Shown: positions 38,501-50,392, counted from the stretch's first letter. The stretch: DNA of 64,000 nt from Chrysomallon squamiferum (GCA_012295275.1 CM022665.1:30680957-30744956), one strand, 5' to 3'. Made by a program: numbers and translations. The notes: generated from the sequence alone by a model not told the origin.

Positions 38501-41500
38501 GTAAAGCAGGAGTATATTTGCATTGGTGTTGTTAATCCAACCAATTGAGTGGTTAATGGTTTATGCATTTACTTGGTGACATCTTTAATATTACACATTC
38601 AAATTATCTTTTGTTAAATCTTGTGTGGGTTAAAGTTCGTTATACGCAACTTTTGGATAAAAAAAAAAATTACATACAAGAGTACTGAATTTTCTTGTGT
38701 AGTAAAAAATAATTTTGAGTGAATTCAGCAGTAGTAATTTATGAGGTTTTTTATTTTCATGAAAATAATAGTAAAAAAAATATTCTTATTGTTTTTTATT
38801 TATTTATTTATTTTTTTTCTTAAAGAAAATTAAAACTGAATATCTGGTCTTTTTTTTTTTAATAAACAGGTGTAATGACTTTTACTATTTTAATGACTGT
38901 TTTCTAATATTTTGGTGGGTGTTTTGGGGTTTTTTTTTTTTTTTTTCCATTTATATCTTGTGGCTGTTTTGCATTTGATACTTAATTCTCTTGATAAATA
39001 GTCTTGACAGTTGACTACAAAACTAAGAAACTCCTCTTCAGAATTTCGATAGGCACTGTAATTTGAATTGTACAAAAAAAGAAGAAGAAAAACAGATTAA
39101 TTCAAGGCTAATTATTTTTCTCGTTAAGTATAAAATAATTCCCAGTTGTTCATTGGTGGTGAATTGTGAGGTTCATCATTTTCAGGAAAATTATTATTTT
39201 TTTTATTTTTTTTCTCTGTAACTGGTTAATTAAGAGTATATGTGCACATTTGAATATCTTTGCTTAAATATAATGTGGATTAAATTATGTTATTGAAGTC
39301 TTTGAAGGAGAAAGTGATGAAGCAAGGCTAGTGAATTTTCTCATGTCCAGTAAAAAATAACTTTCAGTCTATGCATCAATGGCAAATTGTGAAGTTTCAT
39401 TGCCTTCACATAGAACATACATCACTTCTGGGTTCATTTTTGTAGATTAGGAGTAAATTTGCATTTCCTGTTGTTAGTCCAACCAGTTGAGTGGTTAATG
39501 GTTTATTCTTTTAGTTGGTGACATCTTTAATATTACACATTCAGTTATCTTTCGTTAAGTCTTTTGTGGGTTAAAGTCATTATTTGTAACCTTTGGATAA
39601 AAAAGAAAATGTCATACAATACTATTGAATTTTGTGAGGCAGTAAAAAATAACTTTCACTCTATGCATCAATGGCAAATTGTGAAGTTTCATTGCCTTCA
39701 CTTTGAGCATACATCACTTCTGGGTTCATTTTTGTAGATTAGGAGTAAATTTGCATTTCCTGTTGTTAGTCCAACCAGTTGAGTGGTTAATGGTTTAGGA
39801 TTCTACTTGGTGACATCTTTAATATTACACATTCAGTTATCTTTGGTTAAGTCTTTTGTGGGTTAAAGCCATTATTTGTACCTTTTGGATAAAAGAAATT
39901 ATATACAAGACTACTGAATTTTCTACTGCTGTAAAAAATAATTTTGTCATTTAGGAAAGCATTTGTCCATTTCTGTAATATTAATTTGGTATTTAAATCA
40001 CTTTAATATATTTTGCAGGTTCTTGAAAAAAAAAAAAAAAAAAAACCCTGGTTAAATCAAGGCTAATTATTTTTCTCATGCAGTGTAAAATAATTCCCAG
40101 TCCAGCGATGGTATATGAAGAGTATACGTGCACATTCGAATATCTTTGTTTTCTAATATTTTGGTGACTGTTTTTTGTTTTTTTTTTTTTTTCTTTTGCC
40201 ATTTATCTCTTCTGGCTGTTTTGCATTTGATACTTAATTCTCTTGACAAATATCCATCACAGTTGATTTCTGTAAAGCTGGAGTATATTTGCATTGGTGT
40301 TGTTAATCCAACCAATTGAGTGGTTAATGGTTTATGCATTTACTTGGTGACATCTTTAATATTACACATTCAAATTATCTTTTGTTAAATCTTGTGTGGG
40401 TTAAAGTTCGTTATTTGCAACCTTTGGATAAAAAAAAAATTAGATACAACAGTACTGAATTTTCTCGTGTAGTAAAAAATTTTGAGTGAATTCAGCAGTC
40501 GTAATTTATGAGGTTTTTTATCTTTCATGAAAATGATAGTAACAAAATATTCTTATTTTTTATTTTTATTATTTTGTTTTTCTTAAAGAAAATTGAAACT
40601 GAATATCTGGTCTTTTATTTTTTTTAATAAAGATGTGTAATGACTTTTACTATTTTAATGACTGTTTTCTAATATTTTGGTGGGTGTTTTTGGGTGTTTT
40701 TTTTTTTTTTTCATTTAGATCTTGTGGCTGTTTTTCATTTGATACTTAATTCTCTTGATAAATAGTCTTGACAGTTGACTACAAAACTAAGAAACTCCTC
40801 TTCAGAATTTCGATAGGCACTGTAATTTGAATTGTACAAAAAAAGAAGAAAAACAGATTAATTCAAGGCTAATTATTTTTCTCGTTAAGTATAAAATAAT
40901 TCCCAGTTGTTCATTGGTGGTGAATTGTGAGGTTCATCATTTTCAGGAAAATTATTATTTTTTTTTTTTTTTTTTCTCTGTAACTGGTTAATTAAGAGTA
41001 TATGTGCACATTTGAATATCTTTGCTTAAATATAATGTGGATTAAATTATGTTATTCAAGTCTTTGAAGGAAAAAGTGATGAAGCAAGGCTAGTGAATTT
41101 TCTCGTGTCCAGTAAAAAATAACTTTCAGTCTATGCATCAATGGCAGCTTGTGAAGTTTCATTGCCTTCACATAGAACATACATCACTTCTGGGTTCATT
41201 TTTGTAGATTAGGAGTATATTTGCATTTCCTGTTGTTAATCCAACCAGTTGAGTGGTTAATGGTTTATGCTTCTAGTTGGTGACATCTTTAATATTACAC
41301 ATTCAGTTATCTTTGGTTAAGTCTTTTGTGGGTTAAAGTCATTATTTGTAACCTTTGGATAAAAAAAAATGTCATACAATACTATTGAATTTTGTGAGGC
41401 AGTAAAAAATAACTTTCACTCTATGCATCAATGGCAAATTGTGAAGTTTCATTGCCTTCACTTTGAACATACATCACTTCTGGGTTCATTTTTGTAGATT

Positions 41501-42700
41501 AGGAGTAAATTTGCATTTCCTCTTGTTAATCCAACCAGTTGAGTGGTTAATGGTTTATGCTTCTAGTTGGTGACATCTTTAATATTACACATTCAATTAT
41601 CTTTGGTTAAGTCTTTTGTGGGTTAAAGCCATTATTTGTAACTTTTGGATAAAAGAAATTATATACAAGACTACTGAATTTTCTCAAGCTGTAAAAAATA
41701 ATGTTCTCCTATAGGAAAGCATTTGTCCATTTCTGTAATGTTAATTTGGTATTTAAATCACTTTAATATATTTTGTAGGTTCTTGAAAAAAAAACAAGAA
41801 AAAAAACACCCTGGTTAAATCAAGGCTTATTATTTTTCTCATGCAGTGTAAAATAATTCCCAATGCACCGATGGTATATGAAGAGTATACGTGCACATTC
41901 GAATATCTTTGCTTAAGTAATGTGGATTGCATTTTTTTATTCAAGTCTTTGAAGGAAAAAGTGATGAAGCAAGACTAGTGAAATTTCTTATGTCCAGTAC
42001 GAAATAACTTTCAGTCTATGCATCAATGGCAAAATGTGAAATTTCATTGCCTTCACGTAGAACATACATCACTTCTGGGTTCATTTTTGTAGATTAGGAG
42101 TATATTTGCATTTCCTGTTGTTAGTCCAACCAGTTGAGTGGTTAATGGTTTATGCTTCTAGTTGGTGACATCTTTAATATTACACATTCAGTTATCTTTG
42201 GTTAAGTCTTTTGTGGGTTAAAGCCATTATTTGTAACCTTTGGATAAAAAAAAATGTCATACAATACTATTGAATTTTCTCAAGCTGTAAAAAATAATGT
42301 TCTCCTATAGGAAAGCATTTGTCCATTTCTGTAATGTTAATTTGGTATTTAAATCACTTTAATATATTTTGTAGGTTCTTGAAAAAAAAACTAGAAAAAA
42401 AACACCCTGGTTAAATCAAGGCTTATTATTTTTCTCATGCAGTGTAAAATAATTCCCAATGCACCAATGGTATATGAAGAGTATACGTGCACATTCGAAT
42501 ATCTTTGCTTAAGTAATGTGGATTGCATTTTTTTATTCAAGTCTTTGAAGGAAAAAGTGATGAAGCAAGACTAGTGAAATTTCTCATGTCCAGTAAAAAA
42601 TAACTTTCAGTCTATGCATCAATGGCAAAATGTGAAATTTCATTGCCTTCACGTAGAACATACATCACTTCTGGGTTCATTTTTGTAGATTAGGAGGAAT
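23500..42700. repeat. Core tandem array of ~1.47/1.76-kb units
   Basis: Units were phased on the landmark TTGTCCATTTCTGTAATG. Unit starts: 24076, 25556, 27318, 28781, 30248, 31722, 33203, 34976, 36680, 38193, 39963, 41723, 42319. Periods are 1480, 1762, 1463, 1467, 1474, 1481, 1773, 1704, 1513, 1770, 1760, 596, then ~470 to a weaker landmark near 42789. The ~1.76-kb form has an extra ~290-bp copy of an internal block (ctatgcatcaatggcaaatt through gtggttaatggttta). Each unit already holds two related modules, both containing a ccaacca(a/g)ttgagtggtt word. Long stretches are identical between units (for example 23521-23880 and 25021-25380), implying recent amplification or homogenisation. Recurrent small open frames of 60-110 codons have variable homopolymer frames and no family similarity. 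It is called non-coding satellite-like DNA. Confidence 0.95.
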
Positions 42701-45400
42701 TTTCTTTTTCATCTTCTATATGTATGTAGATCTATTTCTAAGAAACAGCAATAACAGAATTGGCAGAATGAATCCTTCTATAGGAAAGTATTTGTCCATT
42801 TCTGTAATGTCAGTTTGATATTTAAATGATTTTAACATATTTTGCTGGTTCTTGAAACAAACAAAAACTGAGAAAAATAAAAACTTATGAATTGAAGGCT
42901 AATTATTTTTCTGATGGAATGTAAAATAATTCCCAGTTGTTCATCGGTGGTGAATTGTGAGGTTCATCATTTTCAGGAAAATTATTGGTTTTTTTCTTCG
43001 TTCTCTGTGACTGGTTAATTAAGAGTATATGTGGACATTCGATTATCTTTGCTTAAATCTAACGTGGATTAAATTATGTTATTCAAATCTTTGAAGGAAA
43101 AAGTGATGATGCAAGGCTAGTGAATTTTTTCATGTCCAGTAAAAAATATAACTTTCAGTGTATGTATTAATGGCAAATTGTGAAGTTTCATTGCCTTCAC
43201 ATAGAAGATCCATCCTTTTTGGGTTCATTTCTGTAAAGTAGGAGTATGTTTGCATTTGCTGTTGTTAATCCAACCAGTTGAGTGGTTAATGGTTTATTCT
43301 TCTACTTGTTGACATCTTTAGTATTACACATTCAATTATCTTTAGTTAAATCTAGTGTGGGTTAAAGTCTGTTATTCACAACTTTTGTATAAAAAAAAAA
43401 TTATATACAAGTCTATTGAATTTTCTGGTGCAGTAAAAAATAATTTTACGTGAATGCAGGAGTGGTAATTTCTGAGCTTTTTTGTCTTTCATGAAAATAA
43501 TTTTTATTATTAATGGGGTTTTTTCTTTCCTGAAAAAGAAAATTAAAAAGCGTCAGCATATGGATTTTTTGTGGGTTTTTTTAGTAAACATGTATAATGA
43601 CTTTTACTGTTTCAATGATGACTGTTTTCTAATTTTTGTATTTATTTTTTTTTTTTTTTTTTTTGACAGTTGACTATAAAACTCAGAAACTCCTCTTCAG
43701 AATCACTTTCTGGTAACATTTAGATAGCCACTGTAATTTGAATTGGGAAAAAAAAAAAAAAAAAAAAAAATTTTATAGAATTAGTAAGAAATTATTTTAA
43801 TATAATAAATTTGAATATATTTTTCTTGAACTTCTAGACGTAATTTTCAGTTTTAACTAGTTTAACAGTTTTACATAATAACTTATGTCGTTTAAAATAA
43901 TGAATTTGTGAAAGAATATTTTGTTCTTAAGAAAAAATCTAGTCCATTATTTTCAGATTGATATTATTATAATGTACGTTAATTCATGAGAATATCCGTA
44001 AAGAGGCTTTAGGTGTGGATAACTCTATTTACACTGACTTTTGAAGTGTGCACAAAACAGAATTTTTGTTTTTCATCCCGTATATCTATGTAGATCTATT
44101 TCTTAGAAACAGCAATATCAGAATTGGTAGAATGAATCCTCCTATAGGAAAGAATTCGTCAATTTGTGTAATGTCGGTGCAGTATTTAAATCATATTAAT
44201 ATATTGTGCGGTGTCTTGAAGTAAAAACCAAAAACCCAAACCAGATTAATTCAAGGCTAATTATTTTTCTCATGCAGTGTAAAATAATTCCCAGTTGTTT
44301 ATTGGTGGTTCATCATTTTCATGAAAATTATTAATATTATTTTTTTTTTTTTTCTTCTCTGTAACTGGTTAATTAAGAGTATATGTGCACATTCGAATAT
44401 CTTTGCTTAAATCTAATATGGATTAATGTTTCATTGCCTTCATATAGAAGATTGATGTTGTTTCACTTCATTTCTGTAAAATAGGAGTATGTTTGCATTT
44501 GCTGTTGTTAATCCAACCAATTGAGTGGTTTATGCGTTTACTTAGTGACATCTTTAATATTACACATTCAATTATCTTAGTTAAATCAAGTGTGGGCTAA
44601 AGTCCGTTATTCGGAACTTTTGGATAAAAAAATGACATGCAAGACTATTGAATTTTGTCGTTGAGTAAAAAAAAAAAATTTAGTGAATTCAGCAGTGGTA
44701 ATTTCTTAGCTTTTTTCTCTCATGAATATAATTTTAAATTTTTTTTTTGTTTTCTTTTTTTTTTTTACGGAGTTGGGGGTTTTCTTTCTTTTCTTTTTTT
44801 AAACACATTTTCTAATATTTTTCTGGGGTTTTTTTGTTTTGTTTTTATGTTGTCTTTGTTTTTGTTTTTTTGTTGTGTTTTTCTTCATTTATTTGATGTG
44901 GCTGTTTTCCTTTCGATACTTAATTGAACAGAAAAGTCAGAAATTCCTTTTCAGAATGGCTTTCTGGTTTTCTTAAGAGAAAATTTTGAACTGAAAAAAA
45001 TAAAAAATGTTGTTTTTTTGTGGGTTTTGGGGGGGTGTTGGGTTTTTTTTTCAATTCAAATTACAGTGGCTATCTAAATGTTACCAGAAAGGGATTCTGA
45101 AGAGGAGTTTCTGAGTTTTGTAGTCAACTGTCAAGAGTATTTGTCAAGAAAATTAAGTATCAAAGGCAAAACAGTCCCAATAAATAACAAAAAAGAGATT
45201 ATTTTAATATAATGTAATCTATTTTTCGTGAATTTCTAGACATATTTATCAGTTTTCACTTGTTTAACAGTTTTACTTAAAATATAAAGTCATTTGAAAT
45301 AATGAATTTGTGAGAGAGAATGTTTTGTTCTTGCGAAAAAACTTTTTCGATTATTTTCAGTGTGATTTACGTTGATTGATCAGGATCCATTGTTGAGAGA
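42700..45400. repeat. Right flank of the tandem array: diverged unit fragments
   Basis: Diverged modules continue from the core: taggaaagtatttgtccatt at ~42780, gttgttaatccaaccagttg at ~43260, and again near 44505. The flank-specific segment seen on the left recurs at about 43790-44165 and in weaker form at 45195-45390. The order and direction match the left flank. A T-rich and G-rich patch lies at about 44735-45050. No gene was seen. Confidence 0.85.
45052..45185 (-). repeat. Inverted fragment of the array unit
   Basis: Reads as the reverse complement of the module at 43665-43746. Its caattcaaattacagtggct is the complement of agccactgtaatttgaattg, and its gtagtcaactgtcaagag faces ttgacagttgactac. 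It is the only clearly inverted piece of the array seen, and could fold against nearby direct copies. Confidence 0.85.
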
Positions 45401-46711
45401 AATTTTTTTTTTTTTGTAATTTATGAAGTTATTTACACGTTAACATGTTATACAGATCAGCCACAGGATCAAGAAATAAAGCAATTCACAATATTTTTCT
45501 GTTTTCTGTTATGAGCAATTTTAGTCGTTTTGCTTGCATTCCGCTTATACATCCCTTCTTACTCAAACCCATTAACAGGAAGTAACATCTCTGTTCTGTT
45601 AAAAAGTAACAATAAAAATATATTTCTCTTTATTAAACATTCTTGCCATCACATATTCCATTTGTACTTTATAAATGAAACTGATGAGGAAGATTGTTTT
45701 ACGAATATGATTCTATTACCCACAAAACCTGAATCGGCTGGGAATTGCTATCTTTTGCCAGCTCGGCGCAGAGACAGTGTTGTTCAAAAGAGCATGTAAT
45801 GTTTACCACGATAAAGAGCAACGTTTCTTTTTTCCCCCATGTACTGCTTGTTTTTAGTTTTATGCAAGTGTGCTATTTTATTTTATATTAAATTTTTATT
45901 CCCCACCCACCCGAAGACTCATGCTTGTCATATAGTGTTAGATTTTCTTATTAGAAATATATTTCAAAATACCCGTTGCAAAATACCCGTCTCAGGTTTA
46001 TTTCCCAAAATAGTTTCACGAAGCATGGATTTTCCTTCAAAACAACCTTCTTTTCAAAAATCGATCAGAATATTGTTTCGTAATCTTAATGAACAGTTTT
46101 TTGAACTGACAAGCTGAAGGAATAATAATAATAAAAACATTTTGGCGAGTACCCGATAGTTGTCAGATGATGTCAACCTCAAATGATCGCATGTGGAAAC
46201 TAGATAATCATCAGGGACTTGATAAGTGCCCTTGAGAAATACAACTGAAATCTATCTTTTTTAGCGTATTGCTCTATTAAGACAGGCTAGTAAAATTAAA
46301 GATAGCTTGTCGTGCAAGCGTGATCGGTCATTTGCCCCCCCCCCCCACTCCCCAGTTAACATCCTACCATGTTTGTGGTTTGAAGTATATTGTAAAATCT
46401 TTTTACACAGGTCTTTTCATGCTAAACATGTTAGTGATGTTTGTATTATAAAAATCGGATTATAATTATAGATTTTATTCCATAATAAAATATTGCCAAT
46501 TTCTGGGCTTTAGATGAATGTGGAAAAAATTGTTAAATGCTGGAAGTCTGTGCATTTTCAAGCTTTTGTGTATAATATTGTGAAAAACAACTGGCAAAAT
46601 TAGCATTTTCTCAAAACGGAATTTTATTTTATTTTATTTATTTATTTATTTTTTTTAATACTTAAAAATTGGAATAAAGATAGAATTTTTTTTAAATAAA
46701 ACGTTCTATAA
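45400..46711. other. Intergenic sequence right of the array
   Basis: Less repetitive than the array. Two plus-strand open stretches (45530-45799 and 45839-46117) have no splice support or recognisable similarity and are not called genes. A C run of about 13 lies near 46335. Confidence 0.5.
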
Positions 46712-46966
46712 CGGTCATGGGCTTTCACAAGGAAAATAGCGTTAATTCAAATTTTATAAAATGAGTCTATTTTGTATCTACTAATATACTAAAATACATG
46801 TAATTTTTTTAAATTATAACAGTTCCTGGAGTAAATGAAAATGAAAAATATCTTAAAATAAACTCTACGTAAAAACAAAAAATCGCCTAAATTAATACCT
46901 GCGGCCCGCCCGAGGATGGACTATGTCTCATGTGGCCTGCTTCTCGAAAAAGGTTGCCCATACCTG
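46712..46966. mobile_element. Non-autonomous hAT-type element (MITE), 255 bp
   Basis: Flanked by an exact 8-bp direct duplication TTCTATAA at 46704-46711 and 46967-46974. The right end, reverse-complemented, reads CAGGTATGGGCAACCTTTTT. The left end reads CGGTCATGGGCTTTCAC. Both share the ATGGGC core of the CAGGGGTGGGCAA-type ends typical of hAT transposons, and 8-bp duplications are typical of that superfamily. The interior has no open frame, so any movement would have relied on a transposase from elsewhere. A word resembling gcggcccgcc lies near the right end. Confidence 0.75.
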
Positions 46967-46974
46967 TTCTATAA

Positions 46975-48507
46975 CATATGGAGTAAATTACAGTTAATGT
47001 TCCAAAATGGAATTTTGGGTGCCAATACCTGGCATAATAATTAATATTTAATAAGAAAATAATCTATATAAAAAGGGAATAGTTCAGTGATGTTCTGTTG
47101 TGATATGGTTCATTTATTACAGGATCAGTTGTTATTTCTGAACTGTTTTCCGGGAAGACTAGTGACCAGAAGCGAATATTTACGGAACATAGCGCATATG
47201 GCAAGCAATGAAATTGCACCCATGTTCAAACATCTGACTTCCATCTTTTAGATAACTTTACCATAACGATCAGTTTAAAAATATCAGTTTTGTTTAATAG
47301 AAAGTGATAAGTGGCGCCCAGGGAACGTACCATACCTGTCGTACTTTATCTCTAGCGTCAAAGATAGCAAGCTTTTTCACTTCATTCATTATAAATAATC
47401 ATAATAAGAATTTAGAAACAAAAAAATTAAATAATAATAATAATAATAATAAAAATATAAAAAAGAAGAAAACAAAACAAAACATATATATATATATAAC
47501 AAAAATAAGTGCCAGTATTAGTTTCAAACTTTTTTGAACAAAAATTCATTCCTCGATAAAAATAAATGCAAATGATATCCAAATAACGTTAAATATTTGA
47601 TTTCCTCTTCTCGTCAGATACCTTTCCCATGCAAAGTGGAACACATATTAAACATTTCGATTAAAAGTATTTGAAATATTTTTGTAATTTACCACCGATA
47701 ATGTTTACTTTGTTAATTCCGTTATGCAGTTAACACGATGTTTTCAAAAGACAGGCACTTTTTGACCAATTACATAATTTTCTGTACGTGCTTTTATGAA
47801 TAATAATAATAAAAAATAAAAATAATTTAATAATAATAAATAAAGAAATAAAGAAATAAAAATTAAAATGTCCTTTTTTTTGTCTTTCTTTCTTTCTTTT
47901 GCAAAATAATCTCACTTAATCTAGAATGCAAGAGTGTGTTAATAACGCTTTGCAACGGAAAAATACAATTAGAGTTATTAACGTTTTGGTCTGGTATTAA
48001 GACTTAATAAAGGGATAATCTTGTAAATCTGTTTTTCCAACTGTACTTACGTAGCTATAACAAAAGGCTTGTGCATGAACTCAAAATATGCGTGCCAGTA
48101 ATATTTGTCATATGTTATCTTGTTCATAATTACCATATAACTAAAGCATTGTGAAAGAAAATGTTCTAAGTGTAAGTTCAAACGTTATTTCAGACCGATA
48201 GTGCAGAATTGGGTAAGTTAGATGAAATATATTTCTAATCTATTCAAGGAAATATCAGCATAAATTAGAATAAATAAATACAAATTTCTTTTCACGAATA
48301 TAGAATTTGCTCAGTTGATAATACACCGAAAAACGATAACGTCGCCAAGTGAAATAATTTACATGGGAATCAACTTTCGAACACTGGTCGTACGTGGAAA
48401 ACAAACGTGAAGGTGGAACTATTTAAATACATTTTCAAAACATTTGTTTTAAGAAAAGGAAAACAAATAAATATTTTTAAAAATTAGTAAAGCACAAAGC
48501 GAACAAA
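46975..48507. other. Intergenic region and 5' flank of the 497-residue gene
   Basis: AT-rich, with short ATA and ATT repeats near 47430 and 47800. No gene was seen. The promoter of the gene at 48508 should lie near its end, but no TATA box is obvious. Confidence 0.45.
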
Positions 48508-50001
48508 ATGGAAGTTCAGATGCCTACATTAGAGATAAAAGATTTGTCCACAACATTTGGGTTGGACATCACTGTTCCGAACGGTGGACTAGTAGCATCT
48601 GCAGCCAATCAAAGAGCTTATAAATCAGAATGCAAAAAGATCTACGACGATTTTTTGCTGACAATGAGTAACTATTTCCATGAAGAAACCATAGTTAAGA
48701 AACAACTTCAGAAACTAAAGACACAGGACAAGGCTAACAATGCTGTTGTCTCGGGAAGAATATTCAGTGGTGCTGGATTGCGTAAAGGTGGTTTCATCAC
48801 TCAGTTCAAGAGACCTAAGACTGTCCAAGGTCTGATGACTTCAACTCCAGAATTTTGCCCAAGAAATGAAAGAGGATTGGATGGCTTTAAAAGTATACGT
48901 TCTGTGGGCACTGCGGCATCTTATGATGGTGTAATGGATCAGAAAGCTGATTACTCTTCCGACAGGAAGGTGAAGATGAACCAAGAGGCTTTTGTAAAAT
49001 TGGGTTCAAATCCGATAGATGTCAAATTTCAAAATAAACAAGGAAAGTTTATTATGAAACCAGTTTCCAAGAAGAAAATTAAAAGTGCACCTGCCGTTGC
49101 TGGAGTCCCTGGTGTTCCTAGTGTGCCCGGACAAAAGCAAATTCAGACCCGTGAAAAACTGGCTTTAATACGACGTCGAACAAATTTCAAATCTCCGACG
49201 CTCTCCTCAGATTTGAAAATCAATAATATTGTAGCGATACAAAGATCTCTGCAAGGCCTGCCTTCTAAAAGGATGACAGTGAAAGAAGTTATGAGTAAGG
49301 CTAACGAAAGGAAAGCCAGACTCTTCAGGGTTCAAATAGACGAAGAATCTCCATCTGAGAGGAATAAACGTATAAACATGATGGGCATGAAAGCAGCGAA
49401 TAGATCGGTGGACGATGAACCAGATATGTATTACGATGAGTATGAGTACCAGGATGATGAAGAATCTTATAGTAGCTACAATCATGGCGGTATCAGGAAA
49501 GTAGAAATAAGAAACAGTTCAATTTACTCCCCTGGAACCACTGATGTCCCTGACTGTTACATGGATGCAGGAGCACGGAGATATGATTCCTTACCCGCCA
49601 CTAGTAGATCTGCAATAGAGATGGCGGTTGTTAGATTAGGCTTTCACGATCTTCCATACACTGTTCCTACAGCTGTTAATCAAAGATTGAGTCCAAGAGT
49701 CCTGTATATGGATCCCAACAGGCAGAAAGGAAAAACCTATCTTGCTTTCGATAAAAATACTGGCGTTGCAAATGTTAGCGCGCGAATGACCAGAGCCCCG
49801 CAAACAATTTCGGCAGGCCTTATGACACCTCGCCGTTCAAAGATTCACAGCCATAGAGATTCAATAGCTTTTATCAAACAAGCACAAGATGATGATAGAG
49901 AAAGGGAAAAGAAATTAAATTGCTGGAGACAAAGGATGACTTTCGTTTCACTTAAACAAGGAAGTTTAGCTCATGTTCTTTCAGGCTCGACTCGACCGTG
50001 A
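48508..50001 (+). CDS. Intronless gene, uncharacterised 497-residue protein
   Basis: One open frame from ATG in good context (aacaaaATGg) to TGA, much longer than chance in this AT-rich DNA and clearly higher in GC. I do not recognise the family. No signal peptide or membrane segment is evident, so it is probably intracellular. The protein is basic overall. Visible features are a Lys/Gln-rich stretch near residues 60-80 (KKQLQKLKTQDK), a basic KKKIKSAP patch followed by a GVPGVPSVPG run near residues 199-209, an acidic Tyr-rich tract (DMYYDEYEYQDDEE) at ~303-320, and HDLPYTVPTAV at ~380-391. The tail is WRQRMTFVSLKQG. The neighbouring single-exon gene at 52836 shares the PY-x-x-PT motif at a similar distance from the C-terminus. 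A poly(A) signal lies at 50387. A retrogene origin is possible, but no target duplication or A tail was identified. Confidence 0.85.
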   Translation: MEVQMPTLEIKDLSTTFGLDITVPNGGLVASAANQRAYKSECKKIYDDFLLTMSNYFHEETIVKKQLQKLKTQDKANNAVVSGRIFSGAGLRKGGFITQFKRPKTVQGLMTSTPEFCPRNERGLDGFKSIRSVGTAASYDGVMDQKADYSSDRKVKMNQEAFVKLGSNPIDVKFQNKQGKFIMKPVSKKKIKSAPAVAGVPGVPSVPGQKQIQTREKLALIRRRTNFKSPTLSSDLKINNIVAIQRSLQGLPSKRMTVKEVMSKANERKARLFRVQIDEESPSERNKRINMMGMKAANRSVDDEPDMYYDEYEYQDDEESYSSYNHGGIRKVEIRNSSIYSPGTTDVPDCYMDAGARRYDSLPATSRSAIEMAVVRLGFHDLPYTVPTAVNQRLSPRVLYMDPNRQKGKTYLAFDKNTGVANVSARMTRAPQTISAGLMTPRRSKIHSHRDSIAFIKQAQDDDREREKKLNCWRQRMTFVSLKQGSLAHVLSGSTRP

Positions 50002-50386
50002 AAAACTGAGTGATTTTCTATATGTATATATATATACACACGATGCAGAATATTTGTGTGTGTATTTCTGAACTAACACTGTTTCTTTGAATTGTTTTGA
50101 ATCTGCAACACGGCTTAATCAGCTAAAATAACAAGAAATCATAGTCAAGTGACTTTTGATGTTTTTGTAAATTCTTGATGATTTTTAGTTGATAGTGAAT
50201 ACAAAATATAATTATTTGAGAAAAAACAGATATTGTTTTGATGACACGATTGGTATCATTTGACACAAATATTCATTTGACTTCTGACTACGGCTATAAT
50301 TTAACATTTAACTGAACAGATATATTATCTGCATAGTGTGTAATTATTCCAGAGATAAAACTTTACATGAAAGAACGGTAACAATG

Positions 50387-50392
50387 AATAAA
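50387..50392 (+). terminator. Poly(A) signal AATAAA downstream of the 497-residue gene
   Basis: The first clear AATAAA after the stop at 50001, 385 bases downstream. Assignment is by position. Confidence 0.5.

Noticed and set aside
24076-42310. The array as a multigene family of small proteins
   Set aside because: Frames are 60-110 codons, depend on homopolymer length, overlap on both strands and lack start context or known similarity.
23500-42700. The array as a CRISPR-like repeat-spacer locus
   Set aside because: Units are ~1.5 kb with no short repeat/spacer alternation, and the DNA is eukaryotic.
45530-46117. Two plus-strand open stretches of ~90 codons
   Set aside because: No splice signals in register, no similarity, ordinary chance length.
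49207-49485. 92-codon minus-strand frame inside the 497-residue gene
   Set aside because: Shadow frame opposite a strong coding sequence.
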